Part shown: piece after piece, positions 23,689-32,230 of the stretch | Numbering within the stretch: the stretch's first letter is position 1 | Layout of the letters: the number at the start of each line of letters is the position of its first letter | Assembly: GCA_046594915.1 (NCBI GenBank) | Contig: JBKJRC010000006.1 | Coordinates: 62,001-126,000, forward strand | Reading direction: 5' to 3' | Origin: Methylotenera_A sp046594915 | GTDB taxonomy: Bacteria; Pseudomonadota; Gammaproteobacteria; Burkholderiales; Methylophilaceae | DNA length: 64,000 nt | Made by a program: the position numbers and the translations under genes | The notes under the pieces: model-generated | The model's input: only the letters and a program-made list of their open reading frames with translations | What the model was told of the DNA's origin: nothing | Databases searched by the model: none

Positions 23689-24162
23689 TTAACCCTTACT
23701 ATTTCTGGCTGCATGTTTCGTGTGACGCGCAATAAATCGATCTAGTTCCGCTGCAAATATTTGCCTGTCGGCTTGGTTAAGCACGGCTGGCCCACCAATT
23801 TCAGCACCTTGGTTGCGCAATTCTTCCATCATATTGCGCATGACTAAGCGATCTGCAATGTTAGCATCAGAATACATTTCACCACGCGGATTTAACGCAT
23901 GCGCGCCTTTTGCCAGCACAAGTGCTGCTAGTGGAATATCCGCTGTAATCACCAAATCGCCCGCATGCAAAGCTTGCACAATATAGTTATCGGCGACATC
24001 AAAACCTTTATCCACTTGCACAGAACGAATATAAGGCGAGGGCGGCACGCGCAGCCAAGCATTAGCAACCAAGATGGTTTCAATGCCTGTGCGAATGGCG
24101 GCGCGAAACAGAATCTCTTTAATCACCACTGGACAAGCGTCCGCATCTACCCAAATTTTCAT
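23689..24162 (-). CDS. YaiI/YqxD family protein (DUF188)
   Basis: The 157 residues begin 'MKIWVDADACPVVIKEIL' and have 'DNYIVQALHAGDLVITADIPLA' and 'NPRGEMY', the standard DUF188 blocks with conserved Asp residues of a PIN-like fold. Nuclease activity is assumed for the family but not shown to my knowledge. It lies 36 bases downstream of rhlE and 4 bases before blc, on the same strand. Confidence 0.9.
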   Translation of the reverse strand: MKIWVDADACPVVIKEILFRAAIRTGIETILVANAWLRVPPSPYIRSVQVDKGFDVADNYIVQALHAGDLVITADIPLAALVLAKGAHALNPRGEMYSDANIADRLVMRNMMEELRNQGAEIGGPAVLNQADRQIFAAELDRFIARHTKHAARNSKG

Positions 24163-24198
24163 TTTATAGATATTTTTTAGCAGTTTTATAGTGTTAAG

Positions 24199-25590
24199 TT
24201 AGCGCCCGCGATTACCACTATGATGCGCAGGTTGGTTGCCATTTGGTTGCTGCATATTTTGAAAAGGCTTTTGCTGTGCAGGCTTTTGCCCTTGTGGTTT
24301 GGCTTGTGCGGGCTTTTGACCATTGCCTTGCGGGCGGCTAGCCGGCTTAGCTTTAGAGGGTTGATTTCTAGGTGGCTGGTTTCTAGGTGGCTGATTTCTT
24401 GGCCCGCGTGGTGCTTCTGGCTCACTATGCGTTGGTGCTTGAAAACCTTCTACCGCTACTTTTGGAATCTCACGCTTAATCAGTTTTTCAATGTCTTTTA
24501 AGTATTTCGCTTCTTCAAAATCGACAAGCGAAATTGCCGCGCCACTACTGCCTGCGCGGCCTGTACGGCCAATACGATGCACATAATCTTCTGGCACATT
24601 CGGCAATTCAAAATTCACCACTTGCGGCAATTGGTCAATATCTAAACCACGCGCGGCAATATCGGTTGCAACCAATACAGGAATCTCACCATTTTTAAAT
24701 TCGGCCAACGCCCTAGTACGCGCACCCTGGCTTTTATTGCCATGAATCGCCGCGGCAGGGATGCCATCTTTAATTAACTTTTCGGCTAAACGGTTCGCGC
24801 CATGTTTGGTGCGAGTAAACACCAGCACTTGCTGCCAATTATTGGTTTTAATCAAATAACTCATCAAGCTGGCTTTGTGCGCCTGCTTAACCAAATGTAC
24901 GGTCTGCTCCACCATTTCAGAGGCCGTATTGCGACGCGCCACTTCAATAAAGCCCGGTTTATGCAATAAGCCGTCGGCTAATTGTTTAATTTCATCCGAA
25001 AATGTTGCCGAAAATAGCAAGTTTTGACGCTGTTTTGGCAGCATCGCCAACAGCTTTTTAATATCGCGAATAAAGCCCATATCCAGCATGCGATCCGCTT
25101 CATCGAGCACCAAAAATTCCACGGCGGATAAATCCACTTTGCGCTGATTGGCTAAATCCAGCAAACGGCCAGGCGTGGCGACCAAAATATCGATTGGTTT
25201 AGAAAGACGATTAATTTGCGGATTAATATTCACACCGCCGAATACCACAAACGATTTTAATTGTAAGTATTTTCCATAGGTTTTAACGGATTCTTCAATC
25301 TGCGCCGCTAGCTCGCGCGTTGGCGTTAGCATCAGGCAGCGCGGCTGGCCTGCTTTGTTTTGTTTAGGTTTGCTGTGCAATAAATGCAGCAAAGGCAACG
25401 TAAAACCGGCGGTTTTGCCGGTACCTGTTTGCGCGCCAGCCAACAAATCGCCACCGTCTAACACAACAGGAATCGCTTTTACTTGAATAGGGGTTGGGGT
25501 GGTGTAACCTGCGTCCGCAATCGCGCGCAGAATGGGTTCGGCTAGGCCTAACTGGTTAAAGTTAAGGGTAGGGCTTGTTTCAATAGACAA
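24199..25590 (-). CDS. rhlE: DEAD-box ATP-dependent RNA helicase RhlE
   Basis: Motifs run in order: Q motif ('LNFNQLGL ... GYTTPTPIQ'), I 'AQTGTGKT', Ia 'PTRELAAQ', II 'VLDEADRMLDMGF', III 'SAT', V 'VATDIAARGLDI', VI 'HRIGRTGRAG'. The core ends near residue 385. The tail (about 390-463) is low-complexity Pro/Gln/Asn/Lys with repeated 'RNQPP' and 'QKPA' units, an RNA-binding type of extension common in RhlE. It acts on ribosome assembly or RNA decay. About 230 bases of leader precede it with no gene. Confidence 0.94.
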   Translation of the reverse strand: MSIETSPTLNFNQLGLAEPILRAIADAGYTTPTPIQVKAIPVVLDGGDLLAGAQTGTGKTAGFTLPLLHLLHSKPKQNKAGQPRCLMLTPTRELAAQIEESVKTYGKYLQLKSFVVFGGVNINPQINRLSKPIDILVATPGRLLDLANQRKVDLSAVEFLVLDEADRMLDMGFIRDIKKLLAMLPKQRQNLLFSATFSDEIKQLADGLLHKPGFIEVARRNTASEMVEQTVHLVKQAHKASLMSYLIKTNNWQQVLVFTRTKHGANRLAEKLIKDGIPAAAIHGNKSQGARTRALAEFKNGEIPVLVATDIAARGLDIDQLPQVVNFELPNVPEDYVHRIGRTGRAGSSGAAISLVDFEEAKYLKDIEKLIKREIPKVAVEGFQAPTHSEPEAPRGPRNQPPRNQPPRNQPSKAKPASRPQGNGQKPAQAKPQGQKPAQQKPFQNMQQPNGNQPAHHSGNRGR

Positions 25591-25822
25591 AGTAGAGCTT
25601 TCAAAAAACTAAAGTTGGCCTGTTGTTATTGTGAACAACACCAATCAAGACAAACAAATATAGGGGAAATAAAAAAGTGGCCGCTGCACAGATTGGTTTT
25701 TGCAGGGTAGAAGTATTATACGGGGTAAAGTTTGGAAAGCGAGAAAAGGTTTTCTGAATGGATTTTCAAGTTGAATTAATAGATACTTTTATCATGTCCA
25801 TTTGAATAGTGGGTTTTCATTT

Positions 25823-26380
25823 TTACCTCACAAAGCTTGTTGGACATGGAAAGTTTTCATATGTTGGAAAGTAAATTGCACCATCTACTATAGTTTCAGG
25901 AAATGGCTTTTCGCTCATTGTTCCAGCCCAATACTTATTAGCACATTCTTCCCAATTTGCTGGATTGCAATTTAGCCATGTTGTATCGGCTTTATGAATT
26001 GCTGAACCAATTAATACTCTGCACTCATGTATAGTTTTTTCCTCATTTGAGAACCATTCAGCTAATGCCCTCTCAACTAAACCGTAGTCGTCAAATAAGT
26101 ATATTGACTTTAATCGTGATGGGTGTTTCGGGAAAGTGTCTTTCCTCACACTCTCAAATACTGTTTCTTTACCATCACCTAATCTTGAAAATGAATATGG
26201 AGTCTGCGCACTTTCTATGTTGGGTTCGGTTCTAATTCCAGCAGATACACTAAGTAGCGCACCTTTTCCAACTTTTACATTGTTATAAAACATCATGGCA
26301 TTTGAACCTCGATTAGGTACGAGATGCCAGTATTGCTTTTCACTAATTTCACAATGACCCCAGCAAGTATTAACTATCAT
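25823..26380 (-). CDS. Hypothetical protein, unrecognised (185 aa)
   Basis: I do not firmly recognise this protein. AAGGA six bases before the ATG makes the start good. It is soluble and Trp/Cys-rich. The middle ('ETVFESVRKDTFPKHPSRLKS' then 'YGLVERALAEWF') loosely recalls DUF2441-type proteins, whose fold may relate to ADP-ribosyltransferases; this is tentative. The end ('FPETIVDGAIYFPTYENFP') looks like a conserved closing block. It is AT-richer than its neighbours and stands alone between rhlE and a pseudouridine synthase, in keeping with an acquired gene. Confidence 0.68.
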   Translation of the reverse strand: MIVNTCWGHCEISEKQYWHLVPNRGSNAMMFYNNVKVGKGALLSVSAGIRTEPNIESAQTPYSFSRLGDGKETVFESVRKDTFPKHPSRLKSIYLFDDYGLVERALAEWFSNEEKTIHECRVLIGSAIHKADTTWLNCNPANWEECANKYWAGTMSEKPFPETIVDGAIYFPTYENFPCPTSFVR

Positions 26381-26476
26381 CTGATTCCTTAGATTTTGAA
26401 TTTATAACCTAAAACAGAACTTAATCTTTTATTTGGGCAGGTCGTTAATTTAATTGAATCAATAGTTAAATATTTT

Positions 26477-27193
26477 TTACTTTACACTTAGCAATATCAT
26501 ATCAGCATCACTTAACCACTTCCATTCACCCACTTTTAAATCATCAGGCAGTTTTAACTCACCAATCTGAATGCGTTTTAACGCTTCTACACGATTACTT
26601 ATCGCGGCGACCATGCGTTTGACTTGATGGTATTTACCTTCTGCCAAAGTCATATGTATCACGTTTTCAGTGATTCTTTCGCAGGCTAATGCGGCGATTG
26701 GGGCGTCTTCATCGATGAGCTGTACGCCTTTTAAAATATGCGCGATTTGCTCATCGCTGACAGCATGTTTGCAGGTGACTTCGTATATTTTTGGCACTTT
26801 GTGTTTGGGGGAACTCATGCGGTGGATAAATTGGCCATCATCTGAAATCAGAATCAAGCCGGTGGTGTCTACATCCAGTCTGCCGATGCATTGCACATCG
26901 CGAACGACAAGCGGGTGCGGCAATAAACTATAAATAGTCGGGTGATGCTGGGTTTTGTGTGAGCATTCGTAATGCTTAGGTTTATGCAGCATCAGGTAAG
27001 ATTTTTCGCGGTAATCCCATGCTTCACCTTTCACCGTAAAGCTTAAATTTTCAAGCTCAAATGTTGCATTTGGGTCATCGCATAATTCGCCATTGACGGT
27101 GATTTCTGCATTGATGATCATGATGCGGCATTGTTTGCGCGTGCCGAAACCTTGCTTAGTTAATATGCGTTCAATATCGAGTTTTTTAGCCAT
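26477..27193 (-). CDS. 16S rRNA pseudouridine synthase, RsuA family
   Basis: An N-terminal S4 RNA-binding domain ('DIERILTKQGFGTRKQCRIMI ... VNGELC') precedes the catalytic domain with 'GRLDVDTTGLILISDDG' (catalytic Asp), 'KIYEVTC' and 'GKYHQVKRMVAAISNRV'. This is the RsuA/RluB/RluE/RluF group; RsuA (16S U516) is the likeliest by length (238 aa), but the target is not certain. The ATG at 27193 is preferred over a TTG at 27208. It is divergent from the SpoU methyltransferase gene. Confidence 0.9.
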   Translation of the reverse strand: MAKKLDIERILTKQGFGTRKQCRIMIINAEITVNGELCDDPNATFELENLSFTVKGEAWDYREKSYLMLHKPKHYECSHKTQHHPTIYSLLPHPLVVRDVQCIGRLDVDTTGLILISDDGQFIHRMSSPKHKVPKIYEVTCKHAVSDEQIAHILKGVQLIDEDAPIAALACERITENVIHMTLAEGKYHQVKRMVAAISNRVEALKRIQIGELKLPDDLKVGEWKWLSDADMILLSVK

Positions 27194-27342
27194 GCGCCAA
27201 TTATACAAATAAAATTCATAAACCGTTATTGCACGATATTGCCCATTTACACATTAAAACAATTGAACACTATTGTTTACGTTAAAATAGTCAGTCAATA
27301 AACAGCAGACTTAACCCTCAAAACGAGCCGAATTTTTCAATT

Positions 27343-28128
27343 ATGAGCTTTAAACATATCACTTCGCGCGATAATCCCATTTTTAAATATCAAAAAAAAC
27401 TGGCGGACAACGCACGCGAAAGAAAACATGAAGGCAAGACCATCTTAGATGGCGTGCATCTGATTGAAGCCTATTTGCAAGTGTTTGGTGAGCCAGAGTT
27501 AATCATTATTCCAGAGGGAAAAAGCACGCTGGAAGCCAGCAATTTGATGCAACAGCTAGAGCATGTGAATACGATTATGTTCCCAACCCTGATGTTTGCG
27601 GAACTAACGCCAGTGGCGAGCAGCACCGGTATTTTGGCCGTGGTCAAAACGTCCGTTTTAGCAGCGCCAGAGCAAGCGCAATTTGTGTTGATGCTGGAAG
27701 ATATTCAAGACCCGGGAAATTTAGGTAGCATGTTGCGCACAGCGGCGGCGGCGGGAGTGCAAGCGGTTTATTTAAGCAAAGGTTGTACCGATGCGTGGTC
27801 GCCCAAAGCCTTGCGCGGCGGGCAGGGCGCGCAATTTGTATTGCCGATTATGGAAAATGCGGATTTAAGCGCGCAGTTGCAGAATTTTGAGGGCATTAGT
27901 TACGCGACAACGATGGATGGCGAATCGTTATTCAGCCAAGATTTAACACAAGGTAGCGCGTTTGTCATCGGCAACGAAGGCGCAGGATTAACCACTAAAA
28001 CCATTGAACATTGTACTAAACGCATTAGCATTCCGATGGATCAAAGCCATGGATTAGCAGTTGAATCGTTAAATGCCGCTGCCGCAGCTGCGATTTGTTT
28101 GTTTGAACATAAACGGCAAAACAGTTAG
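27343..28128 (+). CDS. SpoU/TrmH family RNA 2'-O-methyltransferase
   Basis: An N-terminal substrate-binding domain (about 1-100, 'ITSRDNPIFKYQKKLADN ... LDGVHLIE') precedes the SPOUT knot domain with 'LMLEDIQDPGNLGSMLRTAAAAG' (motif 1), 'FVIGNEGAGL' (motif 2) and 'RISIPMDQSHGLAVESLNAAAAAAI' (motif 3). These are the three classic SpoU blocks. The target, rRNA or tRNA, cannot be told. It is followed 30 bases later by a pilin gene on the same strand. Confidence 0.92.
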   Translation: MSFKHITSRDNPIFKYQKKLADNARERKHEGKTILDGVHLIEAYLQVFGEPELIIIPEGKSTLEASNLMQQLEHVNTIMFPTLMFAELTPVASSTGILAVVKTSVLAAPEQAQFVLMLEDIQDPGNLGSMLRTAAAAGVQAVYLSKGCTDAWSPKALRGGQGAQFVLPIMENADLSAQLQNFEGISYATTMDGESLFSQDLTQGSAFVIGNEGAGLTTKTIEHCTKRISIPMDQSHGLAVESLNAAAAAAICLFEHKRQNS

Positions 28129-28158
28129 TTAAATGCAGTGGCAATAAAAGGAGTTTGA

Positions 28159-28656
28159 ATGATAAAAAAACCCATTTTAAAAGCAGAAAAAAACGGCTTT
28201 TCAGTGTTAGAAATGATGGTTGTAGTCGCGATTATTGCGATTTTAGCAACAATTGCCATTCCATCTGCCGTTGCACGCATTGTGCGCGAGCAAATTTCAG
28301 CAGCGCTACCGTTAGCGGATGCGGCAAAAGAGCCAGCCGCCGCGCAATGGAAAGCGCTTAAAACGTTGCCAGCGGATAATACAGAAGCAGGTTTGCCTGC
28401 GCCAGACAAAGTGGTGAGTAATTTAATTGCCGCGCTAGAAGTAGAAAAGGGTGTGATTCACATGACATTTGGCAATAAAGCCAACGTGCAGCTGCAAGGC
28501 AAAATTTTATCGATTCGTCCAGCGGTGATAGAGGAATCGCAAGCTGTGCCGATTGCGTGGGTGTGCGGTAACGCCAAACCACCCGCCAAAATGACTTTAT
28601 TTGGCAATAACAGAACGAATATTGATAATAAATATTTGCCTTTTGCTTGCAAATAA
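28159..28656 (+). CDS. Type IV pilin-like protein
   Basis: A prepilin leader ends in KNG|FSVLEM, with Glu at +5 and a long hydrophobic helix ('MMVVVAIIAILATIAIPSA'); cleavage and N-methylation by PilD are expected. The globular part has two cysteines spaced as a C-terminal disulfide loop ('WVCGNAK ... PFACK') as in PilA/PilE. No other pilus gene is near, so it may be a minor or orphan pilin. GGAG before the ATG supports the start. It reads from the SpoU gene and is convergent with hslO. Confidence 0.9.
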   Translation: MIKKPILKAEKNGFSVLEMMVVVAIIAILATIAIPSAVARIVREQISAALPLADAAKEPAAAQWKALKTLPADNTEAGLPAPDKVVSNLIAALEVEKGVIHMTFGNKANVQLQGKILSIRPAVIEESQAVPIAWVCGNAKPPAKMTLFGNNRTNIDNKYLPFACK

Positions 28657-28681
28657 GCAGGAATTTGCGTTTATAACTGCA

Positions 28682-29647
28682 TTAATGCTTGGCGGCGCTG
28701 ATATTAACAGTGGCTTCTGACGCTAATAATTGCGTGGTGTCTACGGCATCAAACAAATAATGTTTATTGCAGAAATCGCAATTCACTTCAATTTTGCCAA
28801 ACTCTGCAATGATTCCTTCTAATTCGTCTTTGCCTAACATGCGCAACATGCTGGCGACGCTAGATTGGTTGCAACTGCAAAAAAATCGCGTGGCTTTTGG
28901 CTCAAACAAACGCACGTTTTCTTCTGCAAACAAACGCGTTAACAGCGTTTCGGCAGGCAAATTCTGCAATTCGTCATCTGTCACTGTATTCGCTAAATGA
29001 TTCATGCGATTCCACGCATCCGCATCGTAACTTAACGCTTTTTTTAAGGCTAAATCTGGCGTGGTCAAATCGTTTAAATTGCCACCGAAATCGGGCAGTT
29101 TTTGCAGCAATAAACCGCTGGCGCTGGTTTCATCGCAATGCAACCAAAGTGACGTATCAATCTGCTGGCTGCGAAGCATATAATTTTGCAGCATTTCGGC
29201 AATGGTTTCGCCCTCAATCGGCACAATTCCTTGATAGGCTTCGCCTTCTTTTGGATCTAACGTCATAATAAACTGGCCATTTTTAACCAAGTCAAAAAAT
29301 GATGCGTGATTAATATCAGCCAGACGCGTCTCATCCCATTTTGCCGTGGCGCGCATATTTAAATCGGAGCTGCATTCCACCACCAATAATTTGAGCGCGC
29401 CTTTGCTTTGAATTTGCAACACCATCGCGCCATCCATTTTAAGCGTGGACGATAATAATGCACTGGCTGCCATTAACTCACCCAACGCAAATTTGATCAC
29501 GCTGGGCAAGGTTTGATGCTGCAACACGTGTGTATAAGTATGGTTTAAGTGCACCAAGTTGCCACGTATTGGCATAGGATTATTCAGTTTGTCTTCGAAT
29601 AAAAAATGGTGCAGCGAATCAGTCAGACGATTGGTTAAATTTTTCAT
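28682..29647 (-). CDS. hslO: Redox-regulated chaperone Hsp33
   Basis: The 321 residues contain the Hsp33 N-terminal fold ('GELMAASALLSSTLKMDGAMVLQIQSKG') and the redox switch 'CSC' ... 'CDFC' near the C-terminus. The four cysteines bind zinc when reduced and form disulfides on oxidation, turning the chaperone on. Length is slightly above E. coli Hsp33 (292 aa). It is monocistronic. Confidence 0.95.
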   Translation of the reverse strand: MKNLTNRLTDSLHHFLFEDKLNNPMPIRGNLVHLNHTYTHVLQHQTLPSVIKFALGELMAASALLSSTLKMDGAMVLQIQSKGALKLLVVECSSDLNMRATAKWDETRLADINHASFFDLVKNGQFIMTLDPKEGEAYQGIVPIEGETIAEMLQNYMLRSQQIDTSLWLHCDETSASGLLLQKLPDFGGNLNDLTTPDLALKKALSYDADAWNRMNHLANTVTDDELQNLPAETLLTRLFAEENVRLFEPKATRFFCSCNQSSVASMLRMLGKDELEGIIAEFGKIEVNCDFCNKHYLFDAVDTTQLLASEATVNISAAKH

Positions 29648-29694
29648 GTGAGCATTTTAACATTGGCGTTAGCGTTAACTTAAAAGCTGTTTAA

Positions 29695-29728
29695 AAATAA
29701 AAAAAGCCCACGCATTAGCATGGGCTTT
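29695..29728 (-). terminator. Terminator after the first TonB receptor
   Basis: On the minus strand AAAGCCCATGC / GCGTGGGCTTT (one mismatch) is followed by a T-run. A near-copy follows the second receptor (32183-32212). Confidence 0.85.
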
Positions 29729-29744
29729 AGTAAGATTATCTAAA

Positions 29745-32012
29745 TTAGAAACTATAAATCAATGTAGCACGCCCCGTAATTGGTGAACCAGGGGTGATGT
29801 TTTGATTGTTATGTGCGTAAAGTGCATATTCTTTATTGGTTAAGTTTTCTAAATTAATCTGCAAATGTAACTTTTCGTTGAGTTTGCCAAAAATAGCGGC
29901 ATCATAGCGCGTGTAGCCTGGTAATAATGTACTTTGCGTAGCGGTGGGTGATGCGGCATAACGGTCCGATGTGCTGACAATACCTAAAGCTACCGCCCAC
30001 ATATCGTTAATTTCATACTTGTTCCATAATGACAAAGTGCGGTCAGGCGTTAGCGCCAGTTCTGCTCCTTTTAATATAGCGCCATTACCGCTACCTTGTT
30101 GCTTGGTAATTTCACCATCTTGAAACGCAACGCCGCCAAATATACTCCATTTATCCGTAATATCGCCAGATACGCCCAACTCAATGCCTTTAGTTTGTTG
30201 ACCATCTACTAATATTTGATTGCCAGAAGTGCTATTAGGGTCAGCAGCCAATACATTTTCGCGGTCCAGCTTGTAGACTGCGGCGGTGAGTGCAAGATTT
30301 GGATTAACATCCCATTTAGCACCAATTTCGTAGTTGATGAATTTTTCTGGCTTAAATGTTGCGTTCGTTACTGTTAATGAAGTCAATTGATCGCCAGCGC
30401 GAGGCACATACGAAACGCTGTAATTGGTATAAATTGAAACCGCTTCTATTGGTTTAAAAATCAAACCAGCGCGTGGAGATAAAAATGTATCGGTTACATT
30501 AAAGCTTTCTGATACAGTTGTATTCGCACCTGAACGTCTAGTGCCATCAAAATCTGTTGTAAAACGGTCATGACGCAAACCCAAGATTGCTTGCCAATGC
30601 TCTGATAATTTAATCTGATCTTGCGCATAAAAACCGATTACGGTGACCGTAGAAGAGTTATTGCGAAAGGCATTATTGCCATCGATTAAGTTGGCTCTAA
30701 AATTCACTGGAGTATTGCCGATTTCACTCGCACTATTTGTGTTCAATGTGACTGAGGTTGCATTGCTATTATTAAAAAATGCAGCAAGTCTAGCGTTGTC
30801 AGTATCTTGCGTAGCAAGCTCTAAACCAGCCAGCAATTTATGCTCAACTAAACCCCAATTTGCCGTATAAGTTAAATCGGTTTGGTTAATCAGATTTTCG
30901 CGCTCGGTAGTATCCCGATAGCCACGCACTGTAAAGTTGCCATTTGTTGCAACGGTGCTATCTGCAAATACGTTTTGGTAATACTTATTATAATTGGCAT
31001 AACGCGTACTATTTTTAACAGCAATGCCATTATCAAAAGCGTGTTCTATGCTGGCGTTAAATGCCACTGTTTCTGTTTCTGTCGGGCTTAAACGCGCACT
31101 ACCAAAGAATCTATCCGAGTTGCCAATTTCAAATGGACGTCTATTTAACCTTGGTTGGCCAGCCGCATTTTCAGCAGAGGGCACGCCCCGATCAGCAACA
31201 CGTTTATCTTTAAAATATTCTGTGCTTAATACAATTTTAGTTTGATCATCTGGGCGAATCGTGACGGTTGGCGTAATGCCAAAACGCTCCAAATCCACGC
31301 CATCGCGGTAGGAATCTGAATCTTCGTAAACCGCATTGACGCGAAAAGCCACTTCATCGCTAATTGCCTGACCGTAATCACCGGCAATCCGTTTTTGATT
31401 ATAAGCGCCGTAACTGGCAATCAATTCGCTAATCGGTGTCCAACCCGCTTGCTTGGTGACGCGATTAATGGCGCCGCCTGCACCACCACGACCAAATGCC
31501 ATACCGTTTGGGCCTTTTAGCACTTCAATGCGGTCAGTATTGTAAAGATCGCGATAGGTTTGCACGTCATCGCGCAAGCCATCTAAGAAAAAGTCGCCAG
31601 TGGTTGCATTGCCGCGAAAAATCAATGCATCGCGGTTGCCTTCACCTTGTGCAGCCTGTACACCTGGTACATACTGAATGGCTTGGCTAATACTTTGAAT
31701 CGATTGATCTTTAATTAAATCTTGCGGTATGACTGTAATGGATTGTGGCGTATCGCGTAACTCGGTATCTGTTCTGGTAGAAGCGCTGCTTTTTTTAGCG
31801 TTGTAACCTTTTACCGGTTTTGTATCGCTGATACGCTCGGCATTCACGTCCACTTGCGGTAATTTAACATCGCTGGTTTCAGCAAAAGCGGTGGTACCAG
31901 CCATTAAAATGATGCTGGTTAAAGCACTTTGAATCGCTAATTTAAGCGGGGCGATTGTTGGTTTATTTAAATTTACCCGCATATTTTTTGTTGAAAAAGT
32001 CGCCCGATTCAT
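29745..32012 (-). CDS. TonB-dependent siderophore receptor (first of tandem pair)
   Basis: The 755 residues begin with a long signal region (cleavage about 44, ends AFA). They continue with a TonB-box-like 'VKLPQVDVNAERI', a plug domain ('TELRDTPQSITVIPQDLIKDQS', 'VQYVPGVQAAQGEG', 'VLKGPNGMAFGRGGAGGAIN') and a 22-strand barrel ending 'GRATLIYSF' with terminal Phe. The plug resembles FhuE/FpvA-class ferric siderophore receptors, without the N-terminal signalling domain. No tonB or siderophore gene is near. A Fur-like box lies 54 bases upstream. It is closely similar to the next gene over most of its length. Confidence 0.93.
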   Translation of the reverse strand: MNRATFSTKNMRVNLNKPTIAPLKLAIQSALTSIILMAGTTAFAETSDVKLPQVDVNAERISDTKPVKGYNAKKSSASTRTDTELRDTPQSITVIPQDLIKDQSIQSISQAIQYVPGVQAAQGEGNRDALIFRGNATTGDFFLDGLRDDVQTYRDLYNTDRIEVLKGPNGMAFGRGGAGGAINRVTKQAGWTPISELIASYGAYNQKRIAGDYGQAISDEVAFRVNAVYEDSDSYRDGVDLERFGITPTVTIRPDDQTKIVLSTEYFKDKRVADRGVPSAENAAGQPRLNRRPFEIGNSDRFFGSARLSPTETETVAFNASIEHAFDNGIAVKNSTRYANYNKYYQNVFADSTVATNGNFTVRGYRDTTERENLINQTDLTYTANWGLVEHKLLAGLELATQDTDNARLAAFFNNSNATSVTLNTNSASEIGNTPVNFRANLIDGNNAFRNNSSTVTVIGFYAQDQIKLSEHWQAILGLRHDRFTTDFDGTRRSGANTTVSESFNVTDTFLSPRAGLIFKPIEAVSIYTNYSVSYVPRAGDQLTSLTVTNATFKPEKFINYEIGAKWDVNPNLALTAAVYKLDRENVLAADPNSTSGNQILVDGQQTKGIELGVSGDITDKWSIFGGVAFQDGEITKQQGSGNGAILKGAELALTPDRTLSLWNKYEINDMWAVALGIVSTSDRYAASPTATQSTLLPGYTRYDAAIFGKLNEKLHLQINLENLTNKEYALYAHNNQNITPGSPITGRATLIYSF

Positions 32013-32065
32013 GTTTTTTCCTGTTAAATAATTAGTTAAGGAGTTAGTAGGTAGAATCTTAATCT

Positions 32066-32085
32066 AAATGAGAATAAGTATCAAT
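32066..32085 (-). promoter_or_regulatory. Fur-like box before the first receptor
   Basis: AAATGAGAATAAGTATCAAT matches the Fur 7-1-7 pattern loosely and stands at the same distance (~55 bases) from the start as the box of the second receptor. Confidence 0.6.
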
Positions 32086-32182
32086 AAAAAAATGTAAAGA
32101 CATTATAATTAAACTACTGCAACATATCGATTAAGTTTTTCAAAGTGCGTTTAACAAAAGCAGTTACGCAAAACCGGTAAAA

Positions 32183-32212
32183 TAAAAAAGCCCACGCATT
32201 TGCATGGGCTTT
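32183..32212 (-). terminator. Terminator after the second TonB receptor
   Basis: AAAGCCCATGCA / TGCGTGGGCTTT hairpin on the minus strand with a T-run. It is almost the same sequence as at 29695-29728. Confidence 0.87.
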
Positions 32213-32230
32213 AATATTGCAAATTACTGC

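Noticed and set aside
27194..27208. TTG start five codons upstream for the pseudouridine synthase
   Set aside because: The ATG at 27193 begins at the conserved S4 domain; the extra residues lie in the promoter spacer.
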